DNA of 64,000 bases from Lentibacter algarum (GTDB lineage Bacteria; Pseudomonadota; Alphaproteobacteria; Rhodobacterales; Rhodobacteraceae), in the NCBI RefSeq assembly GCF_018860975.1, contig NZ_JAHKQI010000005.1, positions 558,001 through 622,000 of the forward strand, in the 5' to 3' direction. Under the pieces are notes generated by a model that was given only the letters and a program-made list of their open reading frames with translations, was not told the DNA's origin and ran no database searches. Below are positions 18,019 to 27,248 of the stretch, piece by piece. The position numbers and the translations under genes are program-made. Position 1 is the first letter of the stretch, and each line of letters starts with the position of its first letter.

Positions 18019-19488
18019 TTAAGGGCCGATCAGGATACAAGTCACGTTACGGGCTTGCAAACGGCGACAGGCGAGTTCGGCGCGCTCGCGGGATAGGCCG
18101 TTGAAGTTGGCCTCGAACCCTCTAGGACGTTTGACAACTTTGCGCAGGCTTCCGTCGAGAGTTTCCATTTCGTTGAGAGCTGTTTTGAGCAGCGCGCGTT
18201 CGGCTTTATACTTGGTGGTATAGCGACCAACGTTGATGCCCCAGTGCTTGCCGCCAGATGTTGACACACGGGTGACAACCTCGCGCACGATCTTTTGGGT
18301 CTGGTCTTGAACGACTTGCGGCTTGGGCGCGGCTGCGGGTGTCTGAACACTCGCGAGCACAACGGATTCCGGGCGCGCGTGCGGCTTGACTGCAGGTGCC
18401 TCTGCCGGAGCAAGCTCCGTGGTTTCAACCGGTGTTGCTTGCGCTTCTGCGAGGGCCTCGGTGATGTCGTCTTTCATAGCCAGGATCACAGGATCCGGCT
18501 GTGCCGCTCCTGGCCGTTGTTTGGGGCGCAGGCTTTTGCGCACGGCCGTAACGAGGCGGATGGTTTTGCCTTTGGCTGTTGGGGCCGCCGAATTGTTGGA
18601 AGCAACCACAACGCTTTTTGCGCCAGGGTTATAGGCGGGCAGTGATGGCTTGCGCAGCCGTGCGCGGCTGGGCGCGCGCTTGAATCCCAAGTCGAGAAGC
18701 TCGGCCACTTTGGCGTTACGCGAGGCCGTTGAGCGGCCACCAAACACGGTTGCGATGATGCGCTCGTTACCGCGCTCGGCAGAAGCGACAAGGTTAAAGC
18801 CAGCGGCACGGGTGTAGCCGGTTTTGATCCCGTCAGCGCCCTTGTAGGAGGCCAGCATGCGGCGGTTTGTGTGATAGACTTTCGCAACGCCAGCGTCAGC
18901 CGAGCGGCGGCTAAACAGATTGTAATACTGCGGATAGTCGTAGATCACGTGACGGCCCAGCAGGGTCATGTCATTGGCTGTCGACAAATGGCCGCTCTCG
19001 GTAAGGCCGTGAGCGTTTTTGAAGGTTGTGCGGGTCATGCCGAGAGATTTTGCTGTGTTGTTCATCCGGCGGGCGAAGGCGGCTTCTGATCCGGAGATGG
19101 CTTCGCCTATGGCCGTTGCGCAGTCGTTGGCTGATTTCACCGCTGCTGCGCGTATGCAGTAACGGAGTTTGATGCGCTGGCCGGCGACGAGTCCGAGCTT
19201 TGACGGTTGTTCGGAGGCGGCTTTCTTGGAAACTTTCAACAGTGTGTCGAGGCTGATCTCGCCATTCTCGATCGCTTGGAACGCGATATAGAGCGTCATC
19301 ATCTTGGTCAGGGAAGCAGGGTGCAGGCGGGTGTCTGCATTGCGCGAATGGAGCACCTTGCCGGTGCGCGCGTCTATGACCATCGCGGCGTAGGGAGCTG
19401 CCACCGCAGCCATTGGAGCGATAACTAGCATCCACACGGATGCAACGAGTGTCAGGCCCAAACGGGCCGCTGTGCTGGGATTCTGCAC
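18019..19488 (-). CDS. D-alanyl-D-alanine carboxypeptidase (PBP5/6 family) with SPOR domain
   Basis: A periplasmic serine peptidase that trims the terminal D-Ala of peptidoglycan stem peptides. It is 489 residues. A signal peptide ends near residue 30 (AAVA). The catalytic motifs are SLTK (Ser59, Lys62), SAN (Ser119) and KTG near residue 222. A Pro/Ala-rich linker leads to a C-terminal SPOR domain (about 410-489) that binds denuded glycan strands at division septa. In enterobacterial PBP5 the C-terminus is an amphipathic anchor instead; the SPOR replacement suggests septal targeting and is common in alphaproteobacteria. Confidence 0.93.
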   Translation of the reverse strand: MQNPSTAARLGLTLVASVWMLVIAPMAAVAAPYAAMVIDARTGKVLHSRNADTRLHPASLTKMMTLYIAFQAIENGEISLDTLLKVSKKAASEQPSKLGLVAGQRIKLRYCIRAAAVKSANDCATAIGEAISGSEAAFARRMNNTAKSLGMTRTTFKNAHGLTESGHLSTANDMTLLGRHVIYDYPQYYNLFSRRSADAGVAKVYHTNRRMLASYKGADGIKTGYTRAAGFNLVASAERGNERIIATVFGGRSTASRNAKVAELLDLGFKRAPSRARLRKPSLPAYNPGAKSVVVASNNSAAPTAKGKTIRLVTAVRKSLRPKQRPGAAQPDPVILAMKDDITEALAEAQATPVETTELAPAEAPAVKPHARPESVVLASVQTPAAAPKPQVVQDQTQKIVREVVTRVSTSGGKHWGINVGRYTTKYKAERALLKTALNEMETLDGSLRKVVKRPRGFEANFNGLSRERAELACRRLQARNVTCILIGP

Positions 19489-19692
19489 GGGTCTGCCTTT
19501 TTCTGCCTCAACGCCGCCGATTTGTTCGACTGACTTTTTTGAATTGCATTTAGGCTAACATATGAAGGGATTTGACGAAAGTTTTCATTTCCCAAAGTTG
19601 GCAGCTATTTTTCACCAGATGTTGTATGGGTGGAGAAAATACGGGCTACATGCTGCATTATGGCGAGAATGTGGCGGAGAAATGTGCGGAAT

Positions 19693-19717
19693 AAGGCGGA
19701 GGATACTGCCCCCGCCT
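19693..19717 (-). terminator. Possible terminator after the ligase/thioesterase/reductase operon
   Basis: On the minus strand AGGCGG pairs with CCGCCT across a 13-base loop, followed by TTATT. The stem is short and the T run imperfect, so this is a weak call. Confidence 0.4.
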
Positions 19718-19750
19718 CATCAGGATTTCGCACCGTTTGAGGCTGCAAAC

Positions 19751-20788
19751 TCAGCCGATTTTGACGATCTGTTTGCCGACGTTTTTGCCCTCAAGCAGGC
19801 CCATAAATGCACGCGGGGCGTTTTCCAGACCTTCGGTTATGTCTTCGAGCACGGCGATTTCGCCTGTGGCGACCAGCGGGGCAACCTCAGCGAGGAACTT
19901 GCCGTAGTGGTCGTAGTGGTTGGAGATGATGAAGCCGTTGACCGACATTTGCTTGACCAGGATAGAGCTCCAAAGAGCGGGGAGCCTGTCTGGCCCGCTT
20001 CCTGCGACACCGCCGAGACGACCGGCGTTGTAGCCTGCGATCATACCGCAGACGGGGATGCGCCCGAAGGTGTTCATCATTGGCAGGACGGCCTCGAAAA
20101 TTTTGCCGCCGACATTTTCAAAGTAGATGTCGATGCCTTTGGGCGCCGCTTCCTTGAGAGCCGCGCGCAGGGATTTGGCGTCGGGGTAGGCGTAGTGATC
20201 AAGTGCCACATCAAAGCCGAACTTCTCGGTGGCGAGTTTGCATTTGTCAGGGCCACCAGCGATAGCAACTGTGTGCAGCCCGCGGGCCTTGGCGATTTGC
20301 CCGACCATCGAGCCGACGGGGCCCGTTGCTGCCGCAACCACGAGGGTTTCGCCAGCTTTCGGGCGGCCCAGCTCGGTGAGGCCATACCATCCGGTGAAGC
20401 CGGGCATGCCGAGCACGCCGAGGGCTGTTGTGAGCGGCAAGCTGTCGTCGAGTTTGCGCATTTCCTTTGCGGGCAGGCAGCCGTGCGAGGCCCAGCCGAA
20501 CATACCAAAGGCTTTGTCGCCCACGGCAAAATGCGGTGAGTTTGAAGCGATAACTTCGCCGACGCCGCCGGCTTCCATCACGCCGCCGATGGGCACGGGG
20601 GCGGCGTAGGACTTGGCGTCATCCATGCGGCCGCGCATGTAAGGGTCAAGCGACATATACTGCACGCGCACCAGCACTTCGCCTTCGGCAGGTGTTGGCA
20701 GAGGGGCCTGGACGAGCGCGAAGTCGCTGTCTTTTGGCGCGCCTTCGGGGCGGGCGGCGAGGGTGATCTGATGCATGGTTTCGGTCAT
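19751..20788 (-). CDS. NADP-dependent enone reductase, medium-chain dehydrogenase family (CurA/PTGR-like)
   Basis: A zinc-free medium-chain reductase that reduces alpha,beta-double bonds of enones (leukotriene B4 dehydrogenase / prostaglandin reductase group; CurA in E. coli). It is 345 residues. SLDPYMRGRM near residue 46, GVLGMPGFTGWYGL and the nucleotide motif AAATGPVGSMVGQIAK near 150 are subfamily signatures. Zinc-ligand cysteines of alcohol dehydrogenases are absent. The start overlaps the thioesterase stop by four bases. The substrate is unknown; the operon suggests CoA-ester or lipid-derived aldehyde/enone metabolism. Confidence 0.9.
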   Translation of the reverse strand: MTETMHQITLAARPEGAPKDSDFALVQAPLPTPAEGEVLVRVQYMSLDPYMRGRMDDAKSYAAPVPIGGVMEAGGVGEVIASNSPHFAVGDKAFGMFGWASHGCLPAKEMRKLDDSLPLTTALGVLGMPGFTGWYGLTELGRPKAGETLVVAAATGPVGSMVGQIAKARGLHTVAIAGGPDKCKLATEKFGFDVALDHYAYPDAKSLRAALKEAAPKGIDIYFENVGGKIFEAVLPMMNTFGRIPVCGMIAGYNAGRLGGVAGSGPDRLPALWSSILVKQMSVNGFIISNHYDHYGKFLAEVAPLVATGEIAVLEDITEGLENAPRAFMGLLEGKNVGKQIVKIG

Positions 20789-21204
20789 GTAGTTTCTCCT
20801 GATTTTGACTTTCCGCGATACCGGAACACAGCTGTCGCGGTCGCGATGATATTACCGCTAGTGTCTTCGATCCGGCCCTCGGCGAAGGCGGTTGAGCGTC
20901 CGCCGCCTGTTTTGTGGCCAATGGCGATGAGCTCGTCGCCCGTGGCCACGCCGAGGTAGTTGACGTTGAGCGACAGGGTCATCACCAGTTGCTTATTGTC
21001 GGCATCACCCGTGTAGGACACAGCAAAGCCCATGGCCGTATCAAGCAGCGTCGCGTGAACGCCGCCGTGCAAGATGCCGTAGCGGTTACCGAGGTGTGGC
21101 TTGAGAGGCAGGCGCAGGGTTGCGTTGCCATCTCGCCAGTCTTCAATAGCAAAGCCCACGGTTTGCTGAAATGGGTAGGGCTCTTCTATCAGGTCGTTGC
21201 TCAT
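20785..21204 (-). CDS. PaaI-family acyl-CoA thioesterase (hotdog fold)
   Basis: A 139-residue hotdog-fold protein. The segment GNRYGILHGGVHATLLDTAMGFA is the PaaI-type active-site signature (HGG plus downstream Asp). The C-terminal half has the usual LNVNYLGVATGDELIAIGHKTGGGRSTAFAEG pattern of central strands. Such enzymes hydrolyse acyl- or aryl-CoA. It is translationally coupled by four-base overlaps to the acyl-CoA ligase upstream and the enone reductase downstream, so it probably acts on the same pool of thioesters. Confidence 0.9.
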   Translation of the reverse strand: MSNDLIEEPYPFQQTVGFAIEDWRDGNATLRLPLKPHLGNRYGILHGGVHATLLDTAMGFAVSYTGDADNKQLVMTLSLNVNYLGVATGDELIAIGHKTGGGRSTAFAEGRIEDTSGNIIATATAVFRYRGKSKSGETT

Positions 21205-22835
21205 GTGCGCAGATCAGGCAACTGATAGTCGGCGAGTTGCTTACGCAGGTTGAGTTTTGAAACCTTGCCTGTCGCCGTCATTGGCAACTCGTCGAGCCAG
21301 ACCACGTCGTCGGGCAACTGCCATTTGGCGAAGTGCTCTGACATGAGGTCATGCAGCTCTTGCAAGCTTGGGCGCGCATCGCCGGAGGCCACGGCAACCA
21401 GCACAGGGCGCTCGTCCCATTTCGGATGGGGAATGGCGATGACTGCGCAATTGGCGATTTGCTCATGCGCCATTGCCACGTTTTCAAGATCAATCGAGCT
21501 GATCCATTCACCACCTGATTTCACCAGATCTTTGGCGCGATCCTGAATGTTGAGAAACCCTTTTTGGTCAATGCTGGCCACGTCACCTGTGCCAAACCAG
21601 CCCTCGGCGTCGAACGCGGTTTTGCTGGCTTCTTCGTTGTTATAGTAGCCCGAGACAACTGCATTGCCGCGCACGAATAGCTCACCCACGGCCTCGCCAT
21701 CATGAGGCAATCTGTTGCCGTCTTCATCGCTGATCTTGAGATCAACGCCAAACACGCGGCGGCCTTGCAGCGACTTTTTGTCGATCTGCTCTTTGCTGCT
21801 CAGGGATTTAACCCAAGGTGGCATTTTGCCGTGGGTGCCGAGCGGGCTCATTTCTGTCATGCCCCAAGCGTGGATGACATCAACGCCTTGGTTCTCGAAG
21901 CCTTCGATCATGCTGCGGGGAGCTGCCGAGCCACCGACGACAACCTCAGAGAAGTTCTCAGGCTTGCGGCCTTGTGCTTTGATCTCGTTTGAGAGGCCAA
22001 GCCAGACAGTCGGGACGCCCCAAGCCGAGAGGACTTTTTCGTCGTCCATGAGCTTGAACAGGCTTGGGCCATCGAGAGCAGCGCCGGGCATGACAAGCGA
22101 CGTGCCCATGAGCGGTGCGGAGTAAGGCAGGCCCCATGCGTTGACATGAAACTGCGGCACAACCGGCAGTATCTTGTCACCGGGCTTGTAGCCATTGCCC
22201 AGAACCAGCGAGGCATAGAGCGCATGCAAAACGGTTGAGCGGTGCGAGTAGAGCGCGCCTTTGGGGTTGCCTGTGGTGCCGGAGGTGTAGCAGAGGCCCG
22301 CGGCGGTGTTCTCGTCAAACTGCGGCCAGTCGATATGCGTGTCGTTGCCCTCAAGCAGTTCTTCATAGCAAAGCGCGCCCAACGTGTTGTCAGGCATATG
22401 GGCGCGGTCGGTCATGACAACATATGTAAGGTCTTTGGGCAGGTGGTCTTTTACCGCCTCCAGCAGCGGCACAAAGGTAATGTCGGTAAATATCACTTTA
22501 TCAGCGGCATGATTGACGATGTAGATCAGCTGTTCGGGTGAGAGGCGCGGGTTGATGGTGTGACAGATCGCACCAATGCCGGAGATCGCGTAGTAGAGCT
22601 CGAAATGGCGGTAGCCGTTCCACGCCAGTGTTGCGACCCGATCGCCGAGTTTGACGCCGAGGCCTTCAAGACCATGCGCGAGTTGTGCTGTGCGGGCGTG
22701 CGCCTGATGGTATGTCTGGCGGTGTATGTCGCCCTCGGTGCGCACCGAGATGATCTCACTGTCGCCGTGTGCTTCGGCTGCATATTTAAGAATATCGCTG
22801 ATCAGCAGCGCTTGGTTCATCATCATACCCTGCAT
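21201..22835 (-). CDS. Medium/long-chain acyl-CoA ligase of the AlkK/DmdB type
   Basis: An adenylate-forming ligase that activates a carboxylic acid to its CoA thioester. It is 544 residues. The AMP-binding signature YTSGTTGNPKG is near residue 180, with WGMTEMSP near 328, GWFGTGDVA near 415 and the C-terminal lysine motif TGKVSK near 522. The N-terminus (MMNQALLISDIL, then CHTINPRLSPEQLIYIVNHA) resembles AlkK and DmdB ligases. In roseobacters DmdB activates methylmercaptopropionate, but this cannot be told from fatty-acid activity here. ATG 22835 has GGGAGG eight bases upstream. Confidence 0.9.
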   Translation of the reverse strand: MQGMMMNQALLISDILKYAAEAHGDSEIISVRTEGDIHRQTYHQAHARTAQLAHGLEGLGVKLGDRVATLAWNGYRHFELYYAISGIGAICHTINPRLSPEQLIYIVNHAADKVIFTDITFVPLLEAVKDHLPKDLTYVVMTDRAHMPDNTLGALCYEELLEGNDTHIDWPQFDENTAAGLCYTSGTTGNPKGALYSHRSTVLHALYASLVLGNGYKPGDKILPVVPQFHVNAWGLPYSAPLMGTSLVMPGAALDGPSLFKLMDDEKVLSAWGVPTVWLGLSNEIKAQGRKPENFSEVVVGGSAAPRSMIEGFENQGVDVIHAWGMTEMSPLGTHGKMPPWVKSLSSKEQIDKKSLQGRRVFGVDLKISDEDGNRLPHDGEAVGELFVRGNAVVSGYYNNEEASKTAFDAEGWFGTGDVASIDQKGFLNIQDRAKDLVKSGGEWISSIDLENVAMAHEQIANCAVIAIPHPKWDERPVLVAVASGDARPSLQELHDLMSEHFAKWQLPDDVVWLDELPMTATGKVSKLNLRKQLADYQLPDLRT

Positions 22836-22939
22836 TGGGGCATCCTCCCTTTTGGTTTGGTTAGAACCTAACCTCGCCCGCGGGGGGAGGCCAAGCCAGT
22901 TCGTTTCGTGCTCAAAGTGACGTTACGGCGCGTTTGGTT

Positions 22940-25900
22940 TTACAAGTCGATCTCGATCACTCCATCGGCCTCGGCTGCGCGCGATTGGCAGAGGATGATC
23001 TCCCCCTCGCGTTGCTTTGCGGAGAGCACAAAGTCGCGGTGCTCAACCTCGCCCGAGATGAGCCCGCATTTGCAGACGCCGCAGATTCCATCGGAGCATT
23101 TGACGTCAACATGAATGCCGTTCTCGGCCAGCACATCGGTTGCTGTTTTGTCAGCGGGCACTTGCAGCGCACGGCCATCTTTGAGCTTGAGGGTGAAGTC
23201 GTGATTTTCATACTCGGGTTGTTCGGGAACCGAGAAATACTCAAGATGTCGCGCCTCGTCGGGGAAGCCTTGTCGGGTGGCGGCGTCGATAACGCCCTCC
23301 ATGTAACGCTCGGGCCCGCAGGTATAGACGTGCTGGCCTTCGGCGTAGTTCGCGAGCAGTTGATCAAGGTCTGCGCGTGTGCCTTCATCGGAGAAGTGGT
23401 AGTGAACTTTGTCGGCCCACGGCATGTTTGCGAGGTCTTCAAGGTAGCCCGCATTTTTGCGCAAGCTGCAAGAGTAATGCAGCGCAAAGTCGCGGCCCAA
23501 GGCGTGCAAACGGTGTGCAAAAGCGATCATCGGAGTGATGCCGATACCGCCACCCATGAGGAAGGTTTTTCTGGCGTCTTCCACCAGCTCGAAGTGGTTG
23601 ATCGGGTAGCTCACAAATACCTTGCGGCCTTCGGTGAATATCCGGTGCATGAGGGCAGAGCCGCCCCGGCCTTCATCCTCGCGCAGCACGCCGATCTGGA
23701 ACTTGCTGCTGTCGGCCGGGTTGCCCGACATCGAATACTGCCGCAAGAACTCGGGCGAGACCAAAACATCGAGGTGTGCGCCAGCCGTCCAAGCGGGCAG
23801 GGGCGTGCCATCATCGGTGCTGAACTCATACTTCGTTACATCAGCGTTCATTTTGTCGGCCTTGGAGAGCGTCAGGCGCATGACAGGCGACTCGGTGTCG
23901 TTGGTGTAGCGGTGGATCATGGTGGTATCGCCAGCCTTGAGCCGCTCCTGATACTCCTTGGCGGGGATCATACTTTCATAGGCCTTGATGCCCTCTTCGC
24001 GATCCATCGGGAAAGGGTATGGATAGGGGTGCGGGGCCAGTGGGGCGGGGTAAACGGCGAGCGTTTGGTCTTCAAACTTTAGGTCAAGATCAGTCTGCAA
24101 CGGGCGGCGGTTGACCTCATGCACAGTCGGGCGGTAGGCGCCGTCGTCTTGCAGTTCCAGATCCCACCACCACTTTTTAACATCACGCGGGTTGCCGTTT
24201 CCGGCCATGTCATCAAGCTTCGCCAACACCGGCGCGGCCTTGGGGATGTTGCTTGCGGCCCAGCGGAAAGGGGCCTCGCTGAACAGGCCTTCAAGGTTCC
24301 ACGGGCAGGTCTTCATGCAGCGCCCACACATCGCGCCGCCGGCTGTGCCGATACGGTAGCTGGTGCATTTCTGGCTGTCGGATTTCCATGTTTCATAGCC
24401 GTTGAACATCAGCTTCGGGCCGGCCGTTATTGCGCCGGAGGGGCACTCGCGGGCGCATTTGTTGCAGCTCTCGCAGAAGTTTTGCAGACCAAAGTTGATC
24501 GGCCTGTCATGCGCCATCGGCATGTCGCTGGTGACGACGCCCGACTTGAGGCGCGGCCCGAGATAGGGGTTGAGGATCACCTCGCCGATGCGGCTGACTT
24601 CCCCGAGGCCAGCGAGCAGCAAGAGCGGCGGTTGCAGCACTTCACCGTCCATCACCGTATGCGCTTTGGCCTTGTAGCCAAGGTTGCGAATTTGCTGCGC
24701 GATGACGCCGCCAAGCAGAGAGAAGCGCAGATAGGCGCGCATGCTCTGGGCAACTGCGATCCAGTCGTCACCGGAGCTGCCCTCGGTGGTGTCAAAGCCT
24801 TGGTCGATGATCATGCTGATCGCTTCCCCATGCGGCGGGATCAGCTCTTCACCGGTGGCGTCATGGCTATACCATGTCCAGTCCGGGCAGCGCGACAGGC
24901 CCACGGCATCGACGCTGAGAAAGTAGCTCGCGGCTTTGATGTTGTCGGCGTTTCGTTGTGCATCGGTGGGCTTTTCAACCGCTTTGCTTTCACCGTCTTG
25001 GAGCAAAACGAAAGCCCCCAAAGCGCGGCGCTGTGCAAAGGCAGGCGCGGCTTTGCGCACATAATGCCCGCCCTTGGCGTTGTCTTGCTGGGTCTTGCCC
25101 ATGTCACCGAACTGCGCGCGCGCAAACATGTCGGTGCGCTTGGGAACACGGGCGACATTGGCCTCGTCGATGTACGTTGTCGGGCTGTCCTGCCGCTTGA
25201 GTTTTTCAAACGGATGCGCACCGAGCACGTAGTCGCGTTTGGCGTAAGCGTCACGCCCGAGGGCTGACTTCGAGTGACCCTTGCCAAGCCACCAACCGGG
25301 CGCGAACTTGGCTTGATCGGCCCACTGCGCGAGGGGCTTGTCGTGGGCGAGGGGCATGTCTGTTGTCACCGCAGCAAGGCCAAAACGGGGGCCGAGCCAC
25401 GGTGCATGTGCTTCGCCATCTTCAATTGAGCAAAGCCCGGCGGCGACGGCGAGTTGGCCGAGGTCAACATCGGTCGAGGTTTCTGTGTGGCCACGAGCCG
25501 AGTAGCCAAGCAGGCGGATATAGTTTGACAACACGCTTGCGGCCTCGGCGCCCAGGAGGGCGGCGCGCTGGGCTTGTGCGTCGATGATCCACTCGCTGCC
25601 AGCCTCGTCAGGGCGCGGGTCACGGTTATATTCGATCACAAAAACCAGCGTATGTTTGTGGCTTGATATATCGCCCGGCTCGGCTTGCATGCTTTCGCGC
25701 AGGTCGGCCATGATCACGTCAATGCCCGAAGCAAGCGTCTTGGTCTGACGGGTTTTCAGCGCCTCGGAAAGCCGCGCAACATCGGGGTTTACTCGCGGCT
25801 CTGACAACCATGCAGAGGCAGGCAAAGGGCCGCAGCCGACCATCGACATATCGTTGAAGTAGCCAAAAGCCTTGAGGTGATCGGCGCGTTCAACAGGGCT

Positions 25901-26140
25901 GTCGGGGATGCCAGCCTTGGCGGGGTTCACAAAGCCGTCACGGATCGCGTCGAGCATGGCTTGAAACTCGCCCATGGCGTTGACGATGCTTTCGGGCTGT
26001 TCAGGGCGCTGAAAGCTAAGGTGCGGGCGCGCAGCGAGGCTTGTGAGGTCGGGGATATCAAGCACGCGCTTGAGGTTTTCGAGCGGGTAGGGGCCTTTGT
26101 GAACAGGCCGCTTGCGTGCGGAAAAGAACTTATGACCCAT
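22940..26140 (-). CDS. Catabolic reductive dehalogenase fused to flavin/2Fe-2S reductase
   Basis: A 1066-residue predicted cobalamin-dependent reductive dehalogenase of the cytoplasmic catabolic type (NpRdhA, BhbA). There is no Tat signal and no RdhB anchor gene. Residues 1-540 form the duplicated cobalamin-binding region, with Tyr424 in WTWYSHD at about the position of the catalytic Tyr426 of NpRdhA. Two 4Fe-4S motifs follow: Cys556/559/562/566 and Cys592/605/608/612. From about residue 740 there is a phthalate-dioxygenase-reductase-like module: RQYSMSG near 801, GGGIGITPM near 865, CGPERYM near 940, and a plant-type 2Fe-2S domain with Cys1015/1020/1023/1051. It would draw electrons directly from NAD(P)H. 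ATG 26140 follows AAGGAG by seven bases. It is divergent from the fructose-bisphosphatase gene. Confidence 0.92.
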   Translation of the reverse strand: MGHKFFSARKRPVHKGPYPLENLKRVLDIPDLTSLAARPHLSFQRPEQPESIVNAMGEFQAMLDAIRDGFVNPAKAGIPDSPVERADHLKAFGYFNDMSMVGCGPLPASAWLSEPRVNPDVARLSEALKTRQTKTLASGIDVIMADLRESMQAEPGDISSHKHTLVFVIEYNRDPRPDEAGSEWIIDAQAQRAALLGAEAASVLSNYIRLLGYSARGHTETSTDVDLGQLAVAAGLCSIEDGEAHAPWLGPRFGLAAVTTDMPLAHDKPLAQWADQAKFAPGWWLGKGHSKSALGRDAYAKRDYVLGAHPFEKLKRQDSPTTYIDEANVARVPKRTDMFARAQFGDMGKTQQDNAKGGHYVRKAAPAFAQRRALGAFVLLQDGESKAVEKPTDAQRNADNIKAASYFLSVDAVGLSRCPDWTWYSHDATGEELIPPHGEAISMIIDQGFDTTEGSSGDDWIAVAQSMRAYLRFSLLGGVIAQQIRNLGYKAKAHTVMDGEVLQPPLLLLAGLGEVSRIGEVILNPYLGPRLKSGVVTSDMPMAHDRPINFGLQNFCESCNKCARECPSGAITAGPKLMFNGYETWKSDSQKCTSYRIGTAGGAMCGRCMKTCPWNLEGLFSEAPFRWAASNIPKAAPVLAKLDDMAGNGNPRDVKKWWWDLELQDDGAYRPTVHEVNRRPLQTDLDLKFEDQTLAVYPAPLAPHPYPYPFPMDREEGIKAYESMIPAKEYQERLKAGDTTMIHRYTNDTESPVMRLTLSKADKMNADVTKYEFSTDDGTPLPAWTAGAHLDVLVSPEFLRQYSMSGNPADSSKFQIGVLREDEGRGGSALMHRIFTEGRKVFVSYPINHFELVEDARKTFLMGGGIGITPMIAFAHRLHALGRDFALHYSCSLRKNAGYLEDLANMPWADKVHYHFSDEGTRADLDQLLANYAEGQHVYTCGPERYMEGVIDAATRQGFPDEARHLEYFSVPEQPEYENHDFTLKLKDGRALQVPADKTATDVLAENGIHVDVKCSDGICGVCKCGLISGEVEHRDFVLSAKQREGEIILCQSRAAEADGVIEIDL

Positions 26141-26246
26141 TTTGCGACTCCTTTAGATGTTAACAATCTGCGCCGTTTGGTTAGGGGATTCAATTCCCTT
26201 TCAAAATCTGGGATATGTAGAGGCAGATTTGTAAAAGGAATCACCC

Positions 26247-27185
26247 ATGTCGCTTAGCCCCAAACGAATCCCTGCTGATTTGCTGCCCATCATGGATGCG
26301 CTGACCCGCATTGGCCGTGATGTCGCCGGCATTATTGCGCGGGGTGCATTGGGCGACAGCCTGAGTGTCGAAGTCGGCGAAAACAGTGACGGAGACGGGC
26401 AAAAGGCGCTTGACGTGATGGCCGACGAGCTTTTTGAAGCAGCGCTGCGCGAGACGGCTGTGAAGTATTATGCTTCCGAAGAGCAGGAGGTTGTGCTTGA
26501 TCTTGGTGAAGGCAAATACGCGCTGGCGATTGATCCGCTGGATGGCTCCTCCAACATTGATGTGAACGTCTCTATCGGCACTATCTTTTCCATTTTTGAA
26601 GCCAAGGACGGTGCGGAGGAGAGCTTTCTGAGGCCCGCCCATGAGCAGGTTGCTGGCGGCTACATCGTGTTTGGCCCGCAAACCGGTATGGCGGTGACGT
26701 TCGGCGACGGCGTGCTGATCTATGCGATGGACCCTGCGAGCGGCGAGTTTTTGCTGGTTGAAGAAGACAAACAGATAGTGCCGAGCAGCAAGGAGTTTGC
26801 GATTAACGCGAGCAACCGTCGGCACTGGGTGAAGGGTGCGCGCAGCTACATCGAGGAATGTGAAGCAGGCGAGACCGGCAGTAAGGGCAAGAACATGAAC
26901 ATGCGCTGGGTCGGCAGCCTTGTGGCCGAGGCGCACCGGATTTTGACCCGAGGCGGCGTGTTTCTTTACCCGGCTGACGAGCGCAAAGGCTACGAGAACG
27001 GGCGGCTGCGGATGACCTACGAATGCGCGCCGATTGCGTTTTTGATCGAGCAGGCAGGCGGTGAGGCACATGACGGTGTGACGCGAATACTCGACAAGAC
27101 TGCACCCGAGCTGCACGCACGCACGCCGCTGGTGTTTGGCTCGGTTGAGGAAGTGCGCAGTGTGAAGGCCCACTACGAGGCTTGA
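26247..27185 (+). CDS. fbp: Class I fructose-1,6-bisphosphatase
   Basis: Hydrolyses fructose-1,6-bisphosphate to fructose-6-phosphate in gluconeogenesis or the Calvin cycle. It is 312 residues, slightly shorter than typical. The metal-site signature DPLDGSSNIDVNVSIGTIF is near residues 97-115, and the substrate-binding RWVGSLVAEAHRIL and YECAPIAFLIEQAGG segments are present. AAGGA precedes the ATG. It is followed by aldolase and epimerase genes, the order seen in cbb clusters, but no Rubisco or phosphoribulokinase is in the window. Confidence 0.95.
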   Translation: MSLSPKRIPADLLPIMDALTRIGRDVAGIIARGALGDSLSVEVGENSDGDGQKALDVMADELFEAALRETAVKYYASEEQEVVLDLGEGKYALAIDPLDGSSNIDVNVSIGTIFSIFEAKDGAEESFLRPAHEQVAGGYIVFGPQTGMAVTFGDGVLIYAMDPASGEFLLVEEDKQIVPSSKEFAINASNRRHWVKGARSYIEECEAGETGSKGKNMNMRWVGSLVAEAHRILTRGGVFLYPADERKGYENGRLRMTYECAPIAFLIEQAGGEAHDGVTRILDKTAPELHARTPLVFGSVEEVRSVKAHYEA

Positions 27186-27248
27186 GAATTACAGCTCAGG
27201 CATGATAGTGCCTGCGCTAACTTTACAAACAAACATCACGAGGTTCCG

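Noticed and set aside
19562-20539. 325-codon plus-strand frame opposite the enone reductase
   Set aside because: It starts in AT-rich intergenic DNA and then runs antisense to a well-supported enzyme gene; no domain is visible.
22934-25267. Two 382-codon open frames on the plus strand opposite the dehalogenase gene
   Set aside because: They mirror the codon bias of the minus-strand gene, which has complete cofactor motifs throughout; the plus frames resemble no family.
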